Of a DNA stretch of 62,016 bases, positions 36,307-45,206 are shown one piece after another. The notes below the pieces were generated by a model. It was not told the origin of the DNA and did no database searches. It saw only the letters and a list, made by a program, of their open reading frames with translations. Origin of the DNA: Leucobacter komagatae (lineage in GTDB: Bacteria; Actinomycetota; Actinomycetes; Actinomycetales; Microbacteriaceae); contig NZ_JXSQ01000019.1 in assembly GCF_000834055.1 (NCBI RefSeq), positions 1 to 62,016 of the forward strand, written 5' to 3'. Position 1 is the first letter of the stretch, and each line of letters begins with the position of its first letter. Made by a program: the position numbers and the translations under genes.

Positions 36307-37753
36307 GGCAGCGAGCGCAGTGGTAGGCCTTGCGGTGGCGTCTACTATGCTGCTTGGCGGCGTGGGGGCTGCAAACGCGGTCGCGCTGCCTGAGAATGAG
36401 CGTTCGAGTGCTCTGTGGTACGCGGATGGTCTGAGGTTTGATGAGCTGCAGGCGCGGGGCGCGACAGGCGAGGGTGTCAAGATTGCGGTCATTGACGCGG
36501 CGTTGAACCCTGATGTGGCTGAGCTTGCCGGGGCGAATATTACGGTGAAGGGAAGCTATTGTGCGTTCCCGGATACTGGCACCCCGGTGCCAGCGGTGAG
36601 TGATGATGTGGCGCGTGCCGGGCACGGGACAAGTGTTGTTGCGATGCTTGTTGGGAATGGTACGTCGGCTGATGGGGGCCCGGGTACGCGGGGTATTGTG
36701 CCTGATGCTGAGGTGTGGTTCTACTCGACGGGTACTGGCGAAGACTCTGCTGGTGATGCTGGTGGGGTGAAGTGCGAGAAATATGATGGTGCGCGTGGCG
36801 AGTTTTATGACACCGCTCTGCCCTCCGACTCGCCTGACTACTTCTTAGGGAGAGCGGATAGCTATGCCGCGTGGAACGCGGTGAGAGACGGTGCAGACAT
36901 CGTTGTGTACTCAGGTCTTGACTCAGATATCTATGGTTGGACGCCTGCGCTTGAGGCAGCTTTGAGGGCGGGGGTTCCGATCGTGGCCGGTACGCCGAAC
37001 CCGGACGGAGACGTTACAGCTCAGACGAGGCTGAACTATCCGTATGCGCTGAATGGTGTTGTTGCGGTGTCTGGGCTGGATAATGAAGGAAACATTCTCA
37101 CTGGTGGGGGTGACCGTCTCGACCCGATGTTTGGGGAAGCGCGTGGCTCTCGGAACCTGGGGTTCCTATCTGCTGGCACGGAGTTGTTGGTGCCGTCTTC
37201 TTCTGATGCGTGGGGCCCGAGTCTTGGGTTTGGTACGTCGCTTGCGACTCCGCTGGTTGCTGGTGTGATTGCGTTGGGGTTGGAGGAGTTCCCTGAGGCG
37301 ACCGCGAATCAGGTGTTGCAGGCGATGGTACGCACCACTGGCCCGAACGGTTTGCACGAGTCAGAATGGGTCGACCGTAAAAGGGGGTATGGTCTAGCGA
37401 ATCCGATGTCGCTGTTGAACGTCGACCCGACGAAGTTCCCTGATGAGAACCCGCTGTTCGTCACGTCGTCGGATGATCCAAGGTGCTCTGTGCCTGGTGA
37501 GCCCCCGGCCGCGAGCATGGACGAGTGCTTTTGGGCCTTCAGCCCGACGTTCGAAGACGTTTGGCCTAGCGGAACAAGCGAGGAGGCTGGGCCGAAGGAG
37601 CCGAGCTCAGAAGCCACAGCTGCATGGCCGGCATGGGCGACAGTGGCGATCGTGCTGCTTGTCGTTGGGGTAGCCGGCACTGCCATTATTGTGCCGATCG
37701 CAGTGACGCGATCTCGTCGAGGTAAGACACAACAGGCCCAGCAACGGGTATGA
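36263..37753 (+). CDS. mycosin-like subtilase 3
   Basis: A 496-aa S8 protease paralogous to the two upstream. Asp is in IAVIDAALNPD, His in AGHGTSVVAML, Asn in TPNPDGD and Ser in GTSLATPLVAG. A C-terminal TM helix (about 460-483) precedes a Lys/Gln/Arg tail. GTG 36263 is chosen because AGGAGAA lies 6 nt before it; this gives a leader peptide with a longer n-region (MDLTLHPGVSPLGARAA) before the hydrophobic core. The signal region is not homologous to that of subtilases 1 and 2, whereas the catalytic region is nearly identical to subtilase 2, so the duplication did not include the 5' end. It overlaps the preceding gene by 44 nt. Confidence 0.92.
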   Translation: MDLTLHPGVSPLGARAASAVVGLAVASTMLLGGVGAANAVALPENERSSALWYADGLRFDELQARGATGEGVKIAVIDAALNPDVAELAGANITVKGSYCAFPDTGTPVPAVSDDVARAGHGTSVVAMLVGNGTSADGGPGTRGIVPDAEVWFYSTGTGEDSAGDAGGVKCEKYDGARGEFYDTALPSDSPDYFLGRADSYAAWNAVRDGADIVVYSGLDSDIYGWTPALEAALRAGVPIVAGTPNPDGDVTAQTRLNYPYALNGVVAVSGLDNEGNILTGGGDRLDPMFGEARGSRNLGFLSAGTELLVPSSSDAWGPSLGFGTSLATPLVAGVIALGLEEFPEATANQVLQAMVRTTGPNGLHESEWVDRKRGYGLANPMSLLNVDPTKFPDENPLFVTSSDDPRCSVPGEPPAASMDECFWAFSPTFEDVWPSGTSEEAGPKEPSSEATAAWPAWATVAIVLLVVGVAGTAIIVPIAVTRSRRGKTQQAQQRV

Positions 37754-37769
37754 AATTCGGAGGCTGATA

Positions 37770-39098
37770 ATGGGTGAATACGAAGACAAGCTGCGCGATC
37801 TCGCTGAGGGTGCTCCGTGGAGCGCCCCTGGCATCGGGGCGCTCATCAAAGCGATCGGCAAACAGCAGGCCGAAGTTCAGCGCACCATCGCAGCGCTGCC
37901 ACAGCACTGGAAGGGGAAATCCGGAGATATCTTGCTTGCCCGGTTGAAAACACACGACCGAAATCTTAACCATCTGCAAGAGAGCCTTTACACAGCGCAA
38001 CGGCAGATTACGGGCACAGGACAGTATTCTTGTTCGGCCGAAAGCGATAACCAGGAACGTGTTCGGCTGGCACAGGAAGCGCTAAACTCGCTCCCTTCAT
38101 CGATCATTCCTCAGGGTGTACTCGACGCTGTCAACCAGGGAGCTAAGACCGTTGCAGTTTCCGGTATCGGGGTCGTTAACGTCGGGGCGCAGACTGTTGG
38201 ATGGATCACGGATCAACTGCTTTCAGGGCGTGAGACCGCTGCCAAGAAAGCGTTCGATCAGATCGATTCGCTGATCAAGGATTGGAGCGAGACTCTGACG
38301 AAACAAGTGGTTCGCTTCGACCCAATCCCTGAGTTCGGCAAAGCACCGACCCCTGTCCCCCCACTGGTCTATGACACCGGTAGCACACCGAGCGGCAACT
38401 TCGGCGGGCCTGGCGGTGGGGGTAGCGGCGTCGGCGGCTTCCCCGGTGGCGGTGGCGGTGCTGGTTACCCGAGCTACCCCGGCGGCCCCGGCGGTGGCGG
38501 CACTGGGTGGACCCCGCCAGGGGGCACCACGAACCCCGGCGGCACGGGCAACCCCGGCGGAGATGGCTCTGGCGGCGGTAACGGCGACGGCTCCGGCGGC
38601 GGCGATGGCAGTGGCACACGGCCGGTGTACCCGGGTGGCGATGGCACGACGCCGACGCGGCCGGGTGGCCCGTCGGTTGACAGCGGGCTCGAGGGTGGCC
38701 GGCCGGGCTTTGGCGTCGGCGCTGGTCTCGGAGCCGCAGGCCTGGGCGCTGTAGGGCTTGCTGCTGGCGCGAAGATCGCCGGCGGTGCCGGTGGCGCGGG
38801 CTTTGGCGCGGGCGGCTTTGGTGTTGGCGGTGCTAGCGCCGCCGGTGCTGGCACGGCCGGTATGGCCGGCACCACGGGCACGGGCGCTGCGGGTGCCGGG
38901 GCCGGCAACTCCGGCTCGGGCGCCGCGAAGGGCGCTGGCGCTGGCCGGCCCGGCATGATGATGGGCGGCCAGGGCGGTGGTGCGGCAGACAAGAAGGGCG
39001 GCACGAACCGTCTCGGCTACGTCGCCCCGAAGTTCGAAGATGAGTATGAGGAGAACATGCCCCACCCCGCGTCGCGCGCGGGTAAGCGTGGAGAATAA
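37770..39098 (+). CDS. WXG-type protein with long Gly-rich C-terminal half
   Basis: A 442-aa protein. The first 190 residues are helical with a WKG turn (LPQHWKGKSGDILL), like a WXG/PPE-type ESX substrate. Residues about 205-420 are Gly/Pro/Ala-rich with GGPGGGG, YPGGPGG and GAGGAGFGAGGFG runs and little charge. The last 25 residues are acidic then basic. ATG 37770 has CGGAGG upstream. It ends 4 nt before eccC, so it is co-expressed with the translocase ATPase. It may be a large secreted surface protein, as Gly-rich PPE proteins are; inference. Gly-rich DNA here gives several spurious antisense frames. Confidence 0.8.
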   Translation: MGEYEDKLRDLAEGAPWSAPGIGALIKAIGKQQAEVQRTIAALPQHWKGKSGDILLARLKTHDRNLNHLQESLYTAQRQITGTGQYSCSAESDNQERVRLAQEALNSLPSSIIPQGVLDAVNQGAKTVAVSGIGVVNVGAQTVGWITDQLLSGRETAAKKAFDQIDSLIKDWSETLTKQVVRFDPIPEFGKAPTPVPPLVYDTGSTPSGNFGGPGGGGSGVGGFPGGGGGAGYPSYPGGPGGGGTGWTPPGGTTNPGGTGNPGGDGSGGGNGDGSGGGDGSGTRPVYPGGDGTTPTRPGGPSVDSGLEGGRPGFGVGAGLGAAGLGAVGLAAGAKIAGGAGGAGFGAGGFGVGGASAAGAGTAGMAGTTGTGAAGAGAGNSGSGAAKGAGAGRPGMMMGGQGGGAADKKGGTNRLGYVAPKFEDEYEENMPHPASRAGKRGE

Positions 39099-39102
39099 CT
39101 GA

Positions 39103-42100
39103 ATGAGTAGCCGCCTCGCGCCGCCACGCGTCCCTTCAGGGACGCTGTCGGTTCAGCCCCCGCCCGAGCTCGAAGCTGCAGACGGCGGCGGCGGCATCCT
39201 CACCTCGATGCTTCCCATGCTCGGAAGCGTCGGCGCCATCATCATGGTGTCGGTCTCAAACTCCGGCCCAACCGGGTGGCTCACGGGCGGCATGTTTCTC
39301 ATCTCAGCCCTCGGCTTCGTGTTCGTCAACGGGTGGCGGCAACGCGCACAGCGACAAGCGCAACTGATGAGCTCGCGGCGCGAGTACCTCGCCTACCTCG
39401 CAGAGCTTCGCACGACGGTGCGCAACGGCGCGCGGGCGCAGCGGCGCGAGCGCAACTGGCGCTATCCCGACCCGGGCACGCTGAGCTACCTCGTCGAAGA
39501 CAGCACGCGGGTGTGGGAACGCGACGCCACCAGCGAAGACCACCTCACCGCCAGGCTCGGCGTGAGCGACCAGCCGCTCGTGTTTACGCTTGAGGCCCCC
39601 GAGATTCCGCCGGCCGCGCAGCTCGACCCCGTCGCCGCGACGGCGGCCCACCGCTTCATCGCCACCCACGCGATGCAGGCCGGGCTGCCCACCTACCTGC
39701 GCATTCCGGGCTACGAGGCCCTCGAAATCGTCGGTGAAGACCTCGACCGGGTGCGCGGGCTCGCACGCGGCATCATCACCCACCTGGCAACGATGCAGAG
39801 CCCCGAAGACCTGCTCATCGTCGTCGCTGCAGGCCCCAACGAGCTGCCCCACTGGGAGTGGGCGAAGTGGCTGCCGCACGTGCAGTCGCCCAGGCTGCGC
39901 GACAGCCTCGGCCCCGCCCGCATGATCGGGGCAGACACCACCACGCTGCTGAGCATGCTCCCCACCGAGGTGCGCGAGCGGCCACGCTTCGTGCGCGACG
40001 CCCCCGTCGAGGGGCAGCAGGTGCTCGTCGTTGTCGACGGCGCGCGAGTCGCGAGCGGCGACGCCGTGTTCGGCGGCGGGCTGCAGGGCGTGACCGTGCT
40101 CGAGCTGCCGCAGGAGTGGGACGAGTCAGACAACCCCAACCGCGGCAGGCTCGCACTCTACGACGGCGGCGCCGACCTGCTCGAGGGCTCACGCCGACTG
40201 CTGCACTTCGCCCCAGACAACATGAGCGTCATCGAGGCAGAGGCCGTCGCCAGGCGACTCGCCCCGCTCCACAGCGCCGACGGCAGCGGACCGGTAGCGA
40301 AGAGCGGCAGCAATCGGCAGCTGGAACTCGTCGATCTGCTGCGCATGCCCGACGTGCGCGACCTCGACTTCGCCCAAACGTGGCGCTACCTGCCAGAGCG
40401 CGACCGCCTGCGCGTGCCCATCGGGCAAGACACGTCGGGGGCGCCGCTGATTCTCGACCTGAAGGAGTCTGCGTCGCAGGGCATGGGCCCGCACGGCCTC
40501 ATCATCGGCGCGACGGGCTCGGGTAAATCTGAGGTGCTGCGCACCCTCGTGCTGTCGCTCGCACTCACGCACTCACCAGAGCAGCTGAACTTCGTGCTCA
40601 TCGATTTCAAGGGCGGCGCGACGTTCGCAGGCATGGCAGACATGCCCCACGTCTCGGCGATCATCACGAACCTCGGCGAAGAGATCAGCCTCGTCGACCG
40701 CATGGAAGACGCGTTGCTCGGCGAGATGACCCGCCGCCAAGAGTTGCTGCGCGCCGCGGGCAACTTCGTCAACGTCGGCGAATACGAGAAAGCGCGAAAG
40801 AACGGCCGCGACGACCTGCCACCGCTCCCCGCGCTGCTCATCGTCGCCGACGAGTTCTCCGAACTGTTGAGCGCCAAGCCCGAGTTCATCGAGACCTTCG
40901 TCGCCATCGGTCGCCTTGGCCGTTCGCTCCACGTCCACCTGCTCATGGCCTCGCAGCGCCTCGAGGAGTCGAAGCTCAAGGGCCTCGACACCCACCTCTC
41001 GTACCGTGTCGGCCTGCGCACCTTCTCCGCTGCCGAATCGCGCAGCGTCATCGGCGTGCCAGACGCCTACCACCTGCCGCAGGAGCCGGGCGGCGGCCTG
41101 CTGAAGGTCGGCAGTGATGAGCACCTGACGCAGTTCCGTGCCGCGTACGTGTCGGGCCCGCCACCGGCACGGCGTGCAAAGGTCGAGGCGATCGATGGTG
41201 GCGGATCCGCGACGGCAAACATCGTGCCCTTCACCGCGGCAGCCCACGGCCTCGTCGACCCGGCCGCGGAGGCCGCCTCTGCGAACGCCGAGGCGGAGCA
41301 GCGCGCGGCCGAGCGCGCCGCCGCAGAGCCCGAAGAAACCCGCAGCACCTTTGACCTCGCGGTCAGCCGGATGGCGGGGGAGGGGCCGGCCGCCCACCAG
41401 GTGTGGCTGCCACCACTCGAAGACCCTGCAAGCCTCGACCAGCTGCTCGGCGAGCTGTCGGTCAGCTACGAGCTCGGCCTGCACGCGCCCCGGTGGCGCG
41501 AGCACCGCAGGCTCACCGTGCCGCTCGGCATCGTGGACGTGCCGCTGCAGCAGCGCCGCGACACTCTCGCCATCGACCTCTCCGGCGCACAGGGCAACCT
41601 CGCCATCGTCGGCGCGCCGCTGTCGGGCAAGAGCACCGCGGCCCGGTCGCTGCTCGCCGCCCTCGCGCTCACGCACACGCCGCACGAGGTGCAGGCCTTC
41701 GTTATCGACTTTGGCGGCAGTTTCGCGGGTCTCACCGGGCTGCCGCACCTCGCGGGTCTCGCGACACGTAGCGAGCCCGAGGTGATCAGACGTACCGTCG
41801 CAGAAGTGACCTCGTTGCTCAACGCACGCGAGGGGTTCTTCCGCAGGCACGGCATCGACTCGATCGACACCTACCGGTCGCGGCGCACGCAGGGGCTCGT
41901 CGACGACGGCTACGGCGACATCTTCCTCATCGTCGACGGCTACGGCACGCTGCGCAACGACTACGAGACGCTCGACCTCGCGCTGCAAGAGATCGCGGCG
42001 CGCGGCCTCGGCCTCGGCGTGCACCTCGTCGTCACCGCGAACCGGTGGCTCGAGATTCGCCCGGCGCTCAAAGACCTGCTCGGCGGCAAGGTCGAGCTCA

Positions 42101-43080
42101 GGCTCGGCGACTCCGCCGACTCCGAGATCTCGCGCAAGGCTGCGGGCAACGTCACCGCGCTCCCGGGCCGCGGCCTCGACCAGAGTGGGCTGCAGATGCT
42201 CATCGCGGTGCCGCGCATCGACGGTGTCGGGTCAAGCGAGGCGCTCTCCGAAGGCGTGGAAGATCTCGTCGCGAAGATCTCGAGTGCGTGGCAGCGCGAA
42301 CCGGGCCCGAAACTGCGGCTGCTGCCGTCCGTGTTGCCGCTCGAAGAGCTGCGCGAACACCCAGCCGCCGTCTCGGGAGAGCTGCTTCTCGGCCTCGACG
42401 AGGCAGCGCTCGCGCCCGTCGGGATCGACCCGGCGACGGAGTCGCACCTCTTTCTCTACGGCGACTCGGGCTCGGGAAAGTCGTCGATGCTCCGCGGCCT
42501 CGTTCACGAGATCACCCGCCGATACGCAGAGGGCGATGCGCGTATATTCATGATCGATTACCGCAGGGCGCACCTCGGGGAGATCCCCGAGCCATACCTC
42601 GGCGCGTACCTCACCAGCGCGGAGCAGGCGACGGCGGCGATCGCGGAGCTCGTTGAGTTCTTCCGCGGGCGCCTGCCGGGCCCGGAAGTCACCACGGACC
42701 AGCTGCGCAACCGCTCCTGGTGGAGCGGAGCAGAGGGCTTCGTGATGATCGATGACTACGACCTCGTAGCCACTCAGCAGGGGAACCCGGCGGCGCCGCT
42801 CGCCCAGCTCCTCGCGCAAGCCGGCGATGTTGGCCTGCACGTCATCGTCACGAGGCGCAGCGGCGGTGCCTCGCGCGCAGCCTACGACCCGATCCTGCAG
42901 GGAATGACCGACCTCGGCGTCACCGGCATTCTGCTGAGCGGCAGCCCAGATGAGGGTCAGCTCATCGGCAAGGTCAAAGCTGTTCCGAGCTTGCCCGGCC
43001 GTGCGCAAATCGTGTCGCGAGCTCGCGGGCACCAGGTCGCCCAACTTGCCTATGTGCCCACGAAGCACGGCAACGAGTAG
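39103..43080 (+). CDS. eccC: type VII secretion ATPase EccC (FtsK/SpoIIIE type, three ATPase domains)
   Basis: A 1325-aa motor of the ESX translocon. Two N-terminal TM helices (about 33-75) and a stalk precede three FtsK-like domains. Walker A motifs are at 469-476 (GATGSGKS), 837-844 (GAPLSGKS) and 1120-1127 (GDSGSGKS). Walker B is DE at 583-584 in domain 1. It is degenerate in domain 2 (DG at 945-946) and DD in domain 3 (1217-1218), so domain 1 is the likely main hydrolase, as in other EccC proteins. It is one continuous polypeptide, not split into EccCa/EccCb. It follows the Gly-rich WXG gene by 4 nt and is followed by an FHA protein. Confidence 0.97.
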   Translation: MSSRLAPPRVPSGTLSVQPPPELEAADGGGGILTSMLPMLGSVGAIIMVSVSNSGPTGWLTGGMFLISALGFVFVNGWRQRAQRQAQLMSSRREYLAYLAELRTTVRNGARAQRRERNWRYPDPGTLSYLVEDSTRVWERDATSEDHLTARLGVSDQPLVFTLEAPEIPPAAQLDPVAATAAHRFIATHAMQAGLPTYLRIPGYEALEIVGEDLDRVRGLARGIITHLATMQSPEDLLIVVAAGPNELPHWEWAKWLPHVQSPRLRDSLGPARMIGADTTTLLSMLPTEVRERPRFVRDAPVEGQQVLVVVDGARVASGDAVFGGGLQGVTVLELPQEWDESDNPNRGRLALYDGGADLLEGSRRLLHFAPDNMSVIEAEAVARRLAPLHSADGSGPVAKSGSNRQLELVDLLRMPDVRDLDFAQTWRYLPERDRLRVPIGQDTSGAPLILDLKESASQGMGPHGLIIGATGSGKSEVLRTLVLSLALTHSPEQLNFVLIDFKGGATFAGMADMPHVSAIITNLGEEISLVDRMEDALLGEMTRRQELLRAAGNFVNVGEYEKARKNGRDDLPPLPALLIVADEFSELLSAKPEFIETFVAIGRLGRSLHVHLLMASQRLEESKLKGLDTHLSYRVGLRTFSAAESRSVIGVPDAYHLPQEPGGGLLKVGSDEHLTQFRAAYVSGPPPARRAKVEAIDGGGSATANIVPFTAAAHGLVDPAAEAASANAEAEQRAAERAAAEPEETRSTFDLAVSRMAGEGPAAHQVWLPPLEDPASLDQLLGELSVSYELGLHAPRWREHRRLTVPLGIVDVPLQQRRDTLAIDLSGAQGNLAIVGAPLSGKSTAARSLLAALALTHTPHEVQAFVIDFGGSFAGLTGLPHLAGLATRSEPEVIRRTVAEVTSLLNAREGFFRRHGIDSIDTYRSRRTQGLVDDGYGDIFLIVDGYGTLRNDYETLDLALQEIAARGLGLGVHLVVTANRWLEIRPALKDLLGGKVELRLGDSADSEISRKAAGNVTALPGRGLDQSGLQMLIAVPRIDGVGSSEALSEGVEDLVAKISSAWQREPGPKLRLLPSVLPLEELREHPAAVSGELLLGLDEAALAPVGIDPATESHLFLYGDSGSGKSSMLRGLVHEITRRYAEGDARIFMIDYRRAHLGEIPEPYLGAYLTSAEQATAAIAELVEFFRGRLPGPEVTTDQLRNRSWWSGAEGFVMIDDYDLVATQQGNPAAPLAQLLAQAGDVGLHVIVTRRSGGASRAAYDPILQGMTDLGVTGILLSGSPDEGQLIGKVKAVPSLPGRAQIVSRARGHQVAQLAYVPTKHGNE

Positions 43081-43174
43081 GAGCCAGCAAGATTGGCGCA
43101 GCGGAAGTAGAGCGTCTGCAAAGAGTCGCGGTACCGTTGGTACAGCAAAACGTCGCTGCTAAAGTGAGGAAACC

Positions 43175-44902
43175 ATGCCCAACGATATGGGATTCGGCGG
43201 ATTTGGCGGGCCCATTCTCGCCGTCATCGGCATTTGGTCTGTCGTGGGCCTCGGCGTCTACGTGTGGTACCTCTGGGCGCTGGCGAGGCTGTTCCCCTAC
43301 CTCGGCCTGCCCGCCGCGCACGGCTGGATCCCCATCTGGAACCAGTGGCGGCTCATCGAGCGTGGCGGCTTGCCGGGATGGACCGCTGTGCTGGGGATTA
43401 TCCCCGGCCTGCAACTCGTCACCTACGTGATGTCGGTTATCGCGATCCACCGCATCAACCAGGAGCACGAGGAGACCACCGGGATGACGGTGCTCGGCGC
43501 ACTGCTGGCGCCCATGTGGGCGACCCTCCTCGGCAGCCGGCTGCAGGATCGCGGCTACGCCGCTGGCGCAGGTACCCGCCAGGCAGAGTCCTGGCGGCCA
43601 CACGCTGGCGGCCTCGTCGAGTATGGGCCAGACGGGCAGGTCTACCCGCTGCTCCCTGGCGCAGCGCCTCACCAACGCCAACAGCACACCGCCATGCCAC
43701 CGGTGCCACAGGGGTTCGGTTCGCAGCAAGCCCAGCCGACCCACCCCCAGCAAGCAAGCCCGACTGGGCCGTTGCCAACACCAGCCCCGCACCCGGCGGC
43801 GACACCGCTGAGCCCCGGCGATCACCCGACGCCAGGCCCTGTTCCTGCAGCGCCGCCCTTCCCGTCAACCCCAACAGCCGGTGTGCCGCAGAACAACCCG
43901 TGGGGCCTCGGAAAAACCACCGAGGGCAACTTCCAGCGCCTCGCCAACGAACAGCAGCCCTCGCGAGACCCCTCCTTCGGCAGCAGCTTCGACGCGCGTC
44001 CATTCTCATGGCCGCAGCCCGCGCCCATTCCCCCGGAGGCCCCGCTACTCCCGGAGCCACAAGCGCCAGCCACATCCGCCGAGAATGCTGCTGCTGCCGC
44101 GGCCAACGATGCGTGGACGCCCTCGGCTCAAGCTGTCGAAGCCGCTGTCGGGGCTGCTGCCGCAGCCGAGCCGGAGCCGGCACCGGCGATCCCCCAGGCC
44201 GTCGCGGAGACGCGAGTCACCGCGGCTGAGGTCGCGCCAGTGCTTCCCCCGCTCGCTCCGCCCGTTCACCCGAGCGTCCAGCCTCCCGCGGCATCGGTAG
44301 CCGGACCAGCGGATGGGGCGGCTGCGGCCGCGATTTTGGAGCCCGAGCCTGTTCCCGCGCCAACACCGCTGCCCGAGCCCGTTTCGCTTCCAGAGCCTGC
44401 GCCCGTGCCCAACCCCGCGTCGCAGCCAGAACCGATGGCCGCCCCCGCTGCGGTCGTTCCGCCCGAGGCGTCGACTTCCGCGGCACCGGTGGCATCGCTC
44501 GCGAGCCGTGCCGAGTCGCAGCTGAGCGAGCCGGCACCACTTGACGACGACTTCGATGAAACGGTCGTCGTTTCGCGCAGGGTGAGATGGGCAATACAGC
44601 TCCCTGACGGGCAGCAGCTTGAGCTTGCCTCGGACGACGTCGTCGTCGGACGCAAGCCGGTTGCCGTGGAGGGCTCGGAGGTGCTGCTGGTGCCTGACGC
44701 GACACGCACGCTCTCGAAGTCTCATGCACGGCTGCGCCTGACCGGTGACGACTGGACGATCGAGGATCTTCACTCAACGAATGGAGTGTTCACGATTGAC
44801 GCTGCCGGCGAGCAGCGGGAGCTCGCGCCCGGCGTGCCAGTTGCCGCGACGCGCGAGCTCATCATTGGCACGCTCGAAGTTCGGCTCGTTACCCTCGACT
44901 GA
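43175..44902 (+). CDS. membrane protein with C-terminal FHA domain (DUF5684-like N-terminus)
   Basis: A 575-aa protein. Residues 1-125 hold three to four hydrophobic helices with HGWIPIWNQWRLIERGGLPGW split across about 49-69, the pattern of DUF5684/signal-peptidase-like membrane domains. A Pro/Ala/Glu linker of about 330 residues follows. Then comes the site DDDFDETVVVSRR (about 455-467) and an FHA domain (about 470-575) with VVVGRKP, LSKSHARLRL and DLHSTNGV. The DETVVV Thr just before the FHA domain is placed like the phospho-switch Thr of GarA/FhaA-type proteins. ATG 43175 follows GTGAGGA. It is the last ESX-locus gene before a strong terminator. Confidence 0.9.
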   Translation: MPNDMGFGGFGGPILAVIGIWSVVGLGVYVWYLWALARLFPYLGLPAAHGWIPIWNQWRLIERGGLPGWTAVLGIIPGLQLVTYVMSVIAIHRINQEHEETTGMTVLGALLAPMWATLLGSRLQDRGYAAGAGTRQAESWRPHAGGLVEYGPDGQVYPLLPGAAPHQRQQHTAMPPVPQGFGSQQAQPTHPQQASPTGPLPTPAPHPAATPLSPGDHPTPGPVPAAPPFPSTPTAGVPQNNPWGLGKTTEGNFQRLANEQQPSRDPSFGSSFDARPFSWPQPAPIPPEAPLLPEPQAPATSAENAAAAAANDAWTPSAQAVEAAVGAAAAAEPEPAPAIPQAVAETRVTAAEVAPVLPPLAPPVHPSVQPPAASVAGPADGAAAAAILEPEPVPAPTPLPEPVSLPEPAPVPNPASQPEPMAAPAAVVPPEASTSAAPVASLASRAESQLSEPAPLDDDFDETVVVSRRVRWAIQLPDGQQLELASDDVVVGRKPVAVEGSEVLLVPDATRTLSKSHARLRLTGDDWTIEDLHSTNGVFTIDAAGEQRELAPGVPVAATRELIIGTLEVRLVTLD

Positions 44903-44937
44903 GCACAGCTGAGGTTTCGACGCGGTCGAGGCACATC

Positions 44938-44968
44938 AACCCCCGGGGCCGACATGGCCCCGGGGGTT
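44938..44968 (+). terminator. terminator closing the ESX locus
   Basis: A perfect 13-bp stem (44938-44950 with 44956-44968), a 5-nt loop GACAT and the tail CTTGTTTT. Confidence 0.94.
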
Positions 44969-45065
44969 CTTGTTTTGGGGGCGCGGGGCCCAGCCCCGCG
45001 CCCGGCTGCGGACGGCGCTCTTGTCGCGTTCATGTGAGACCGTGTCGGAATCGTGACCTGTTTTG

Positions 45066-45094
45066 TTTGCGCTCCCCAAGCAAATCAGTAACAT
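45066..45094 (+). promoter_or_regulatory. candidate promoter of the amino-acid ABC transporter
   Basis: TTTGCG (45066-45071), 17 nt, then TAACAT (45089-45094) lie in the 304-nt region between the FHA gene and the binding-protein gene. The spacing is right but the -35 is weak. The rest of that region holds the terminator and nothing else I can name. Confidence 0.3.
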
Positions 45095-45206
45095 TGCACT
45101 GACGGGTACCTGCTGGTGTCGAGAGTATTTGGCCAATGACGGCCTGTGCGGCGCAGAATGCATCCCTGTCACTAATTCAATGATGAATGATTGGAAGGAA
45201 TCGCAA

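Noticed and set aside
40573..42024. 483-codon antisense frame inside eccC
   Set aside because: A complement-strand artefact of a GC-rich gene; the sense strand encodes an intact three-domain ATPase.
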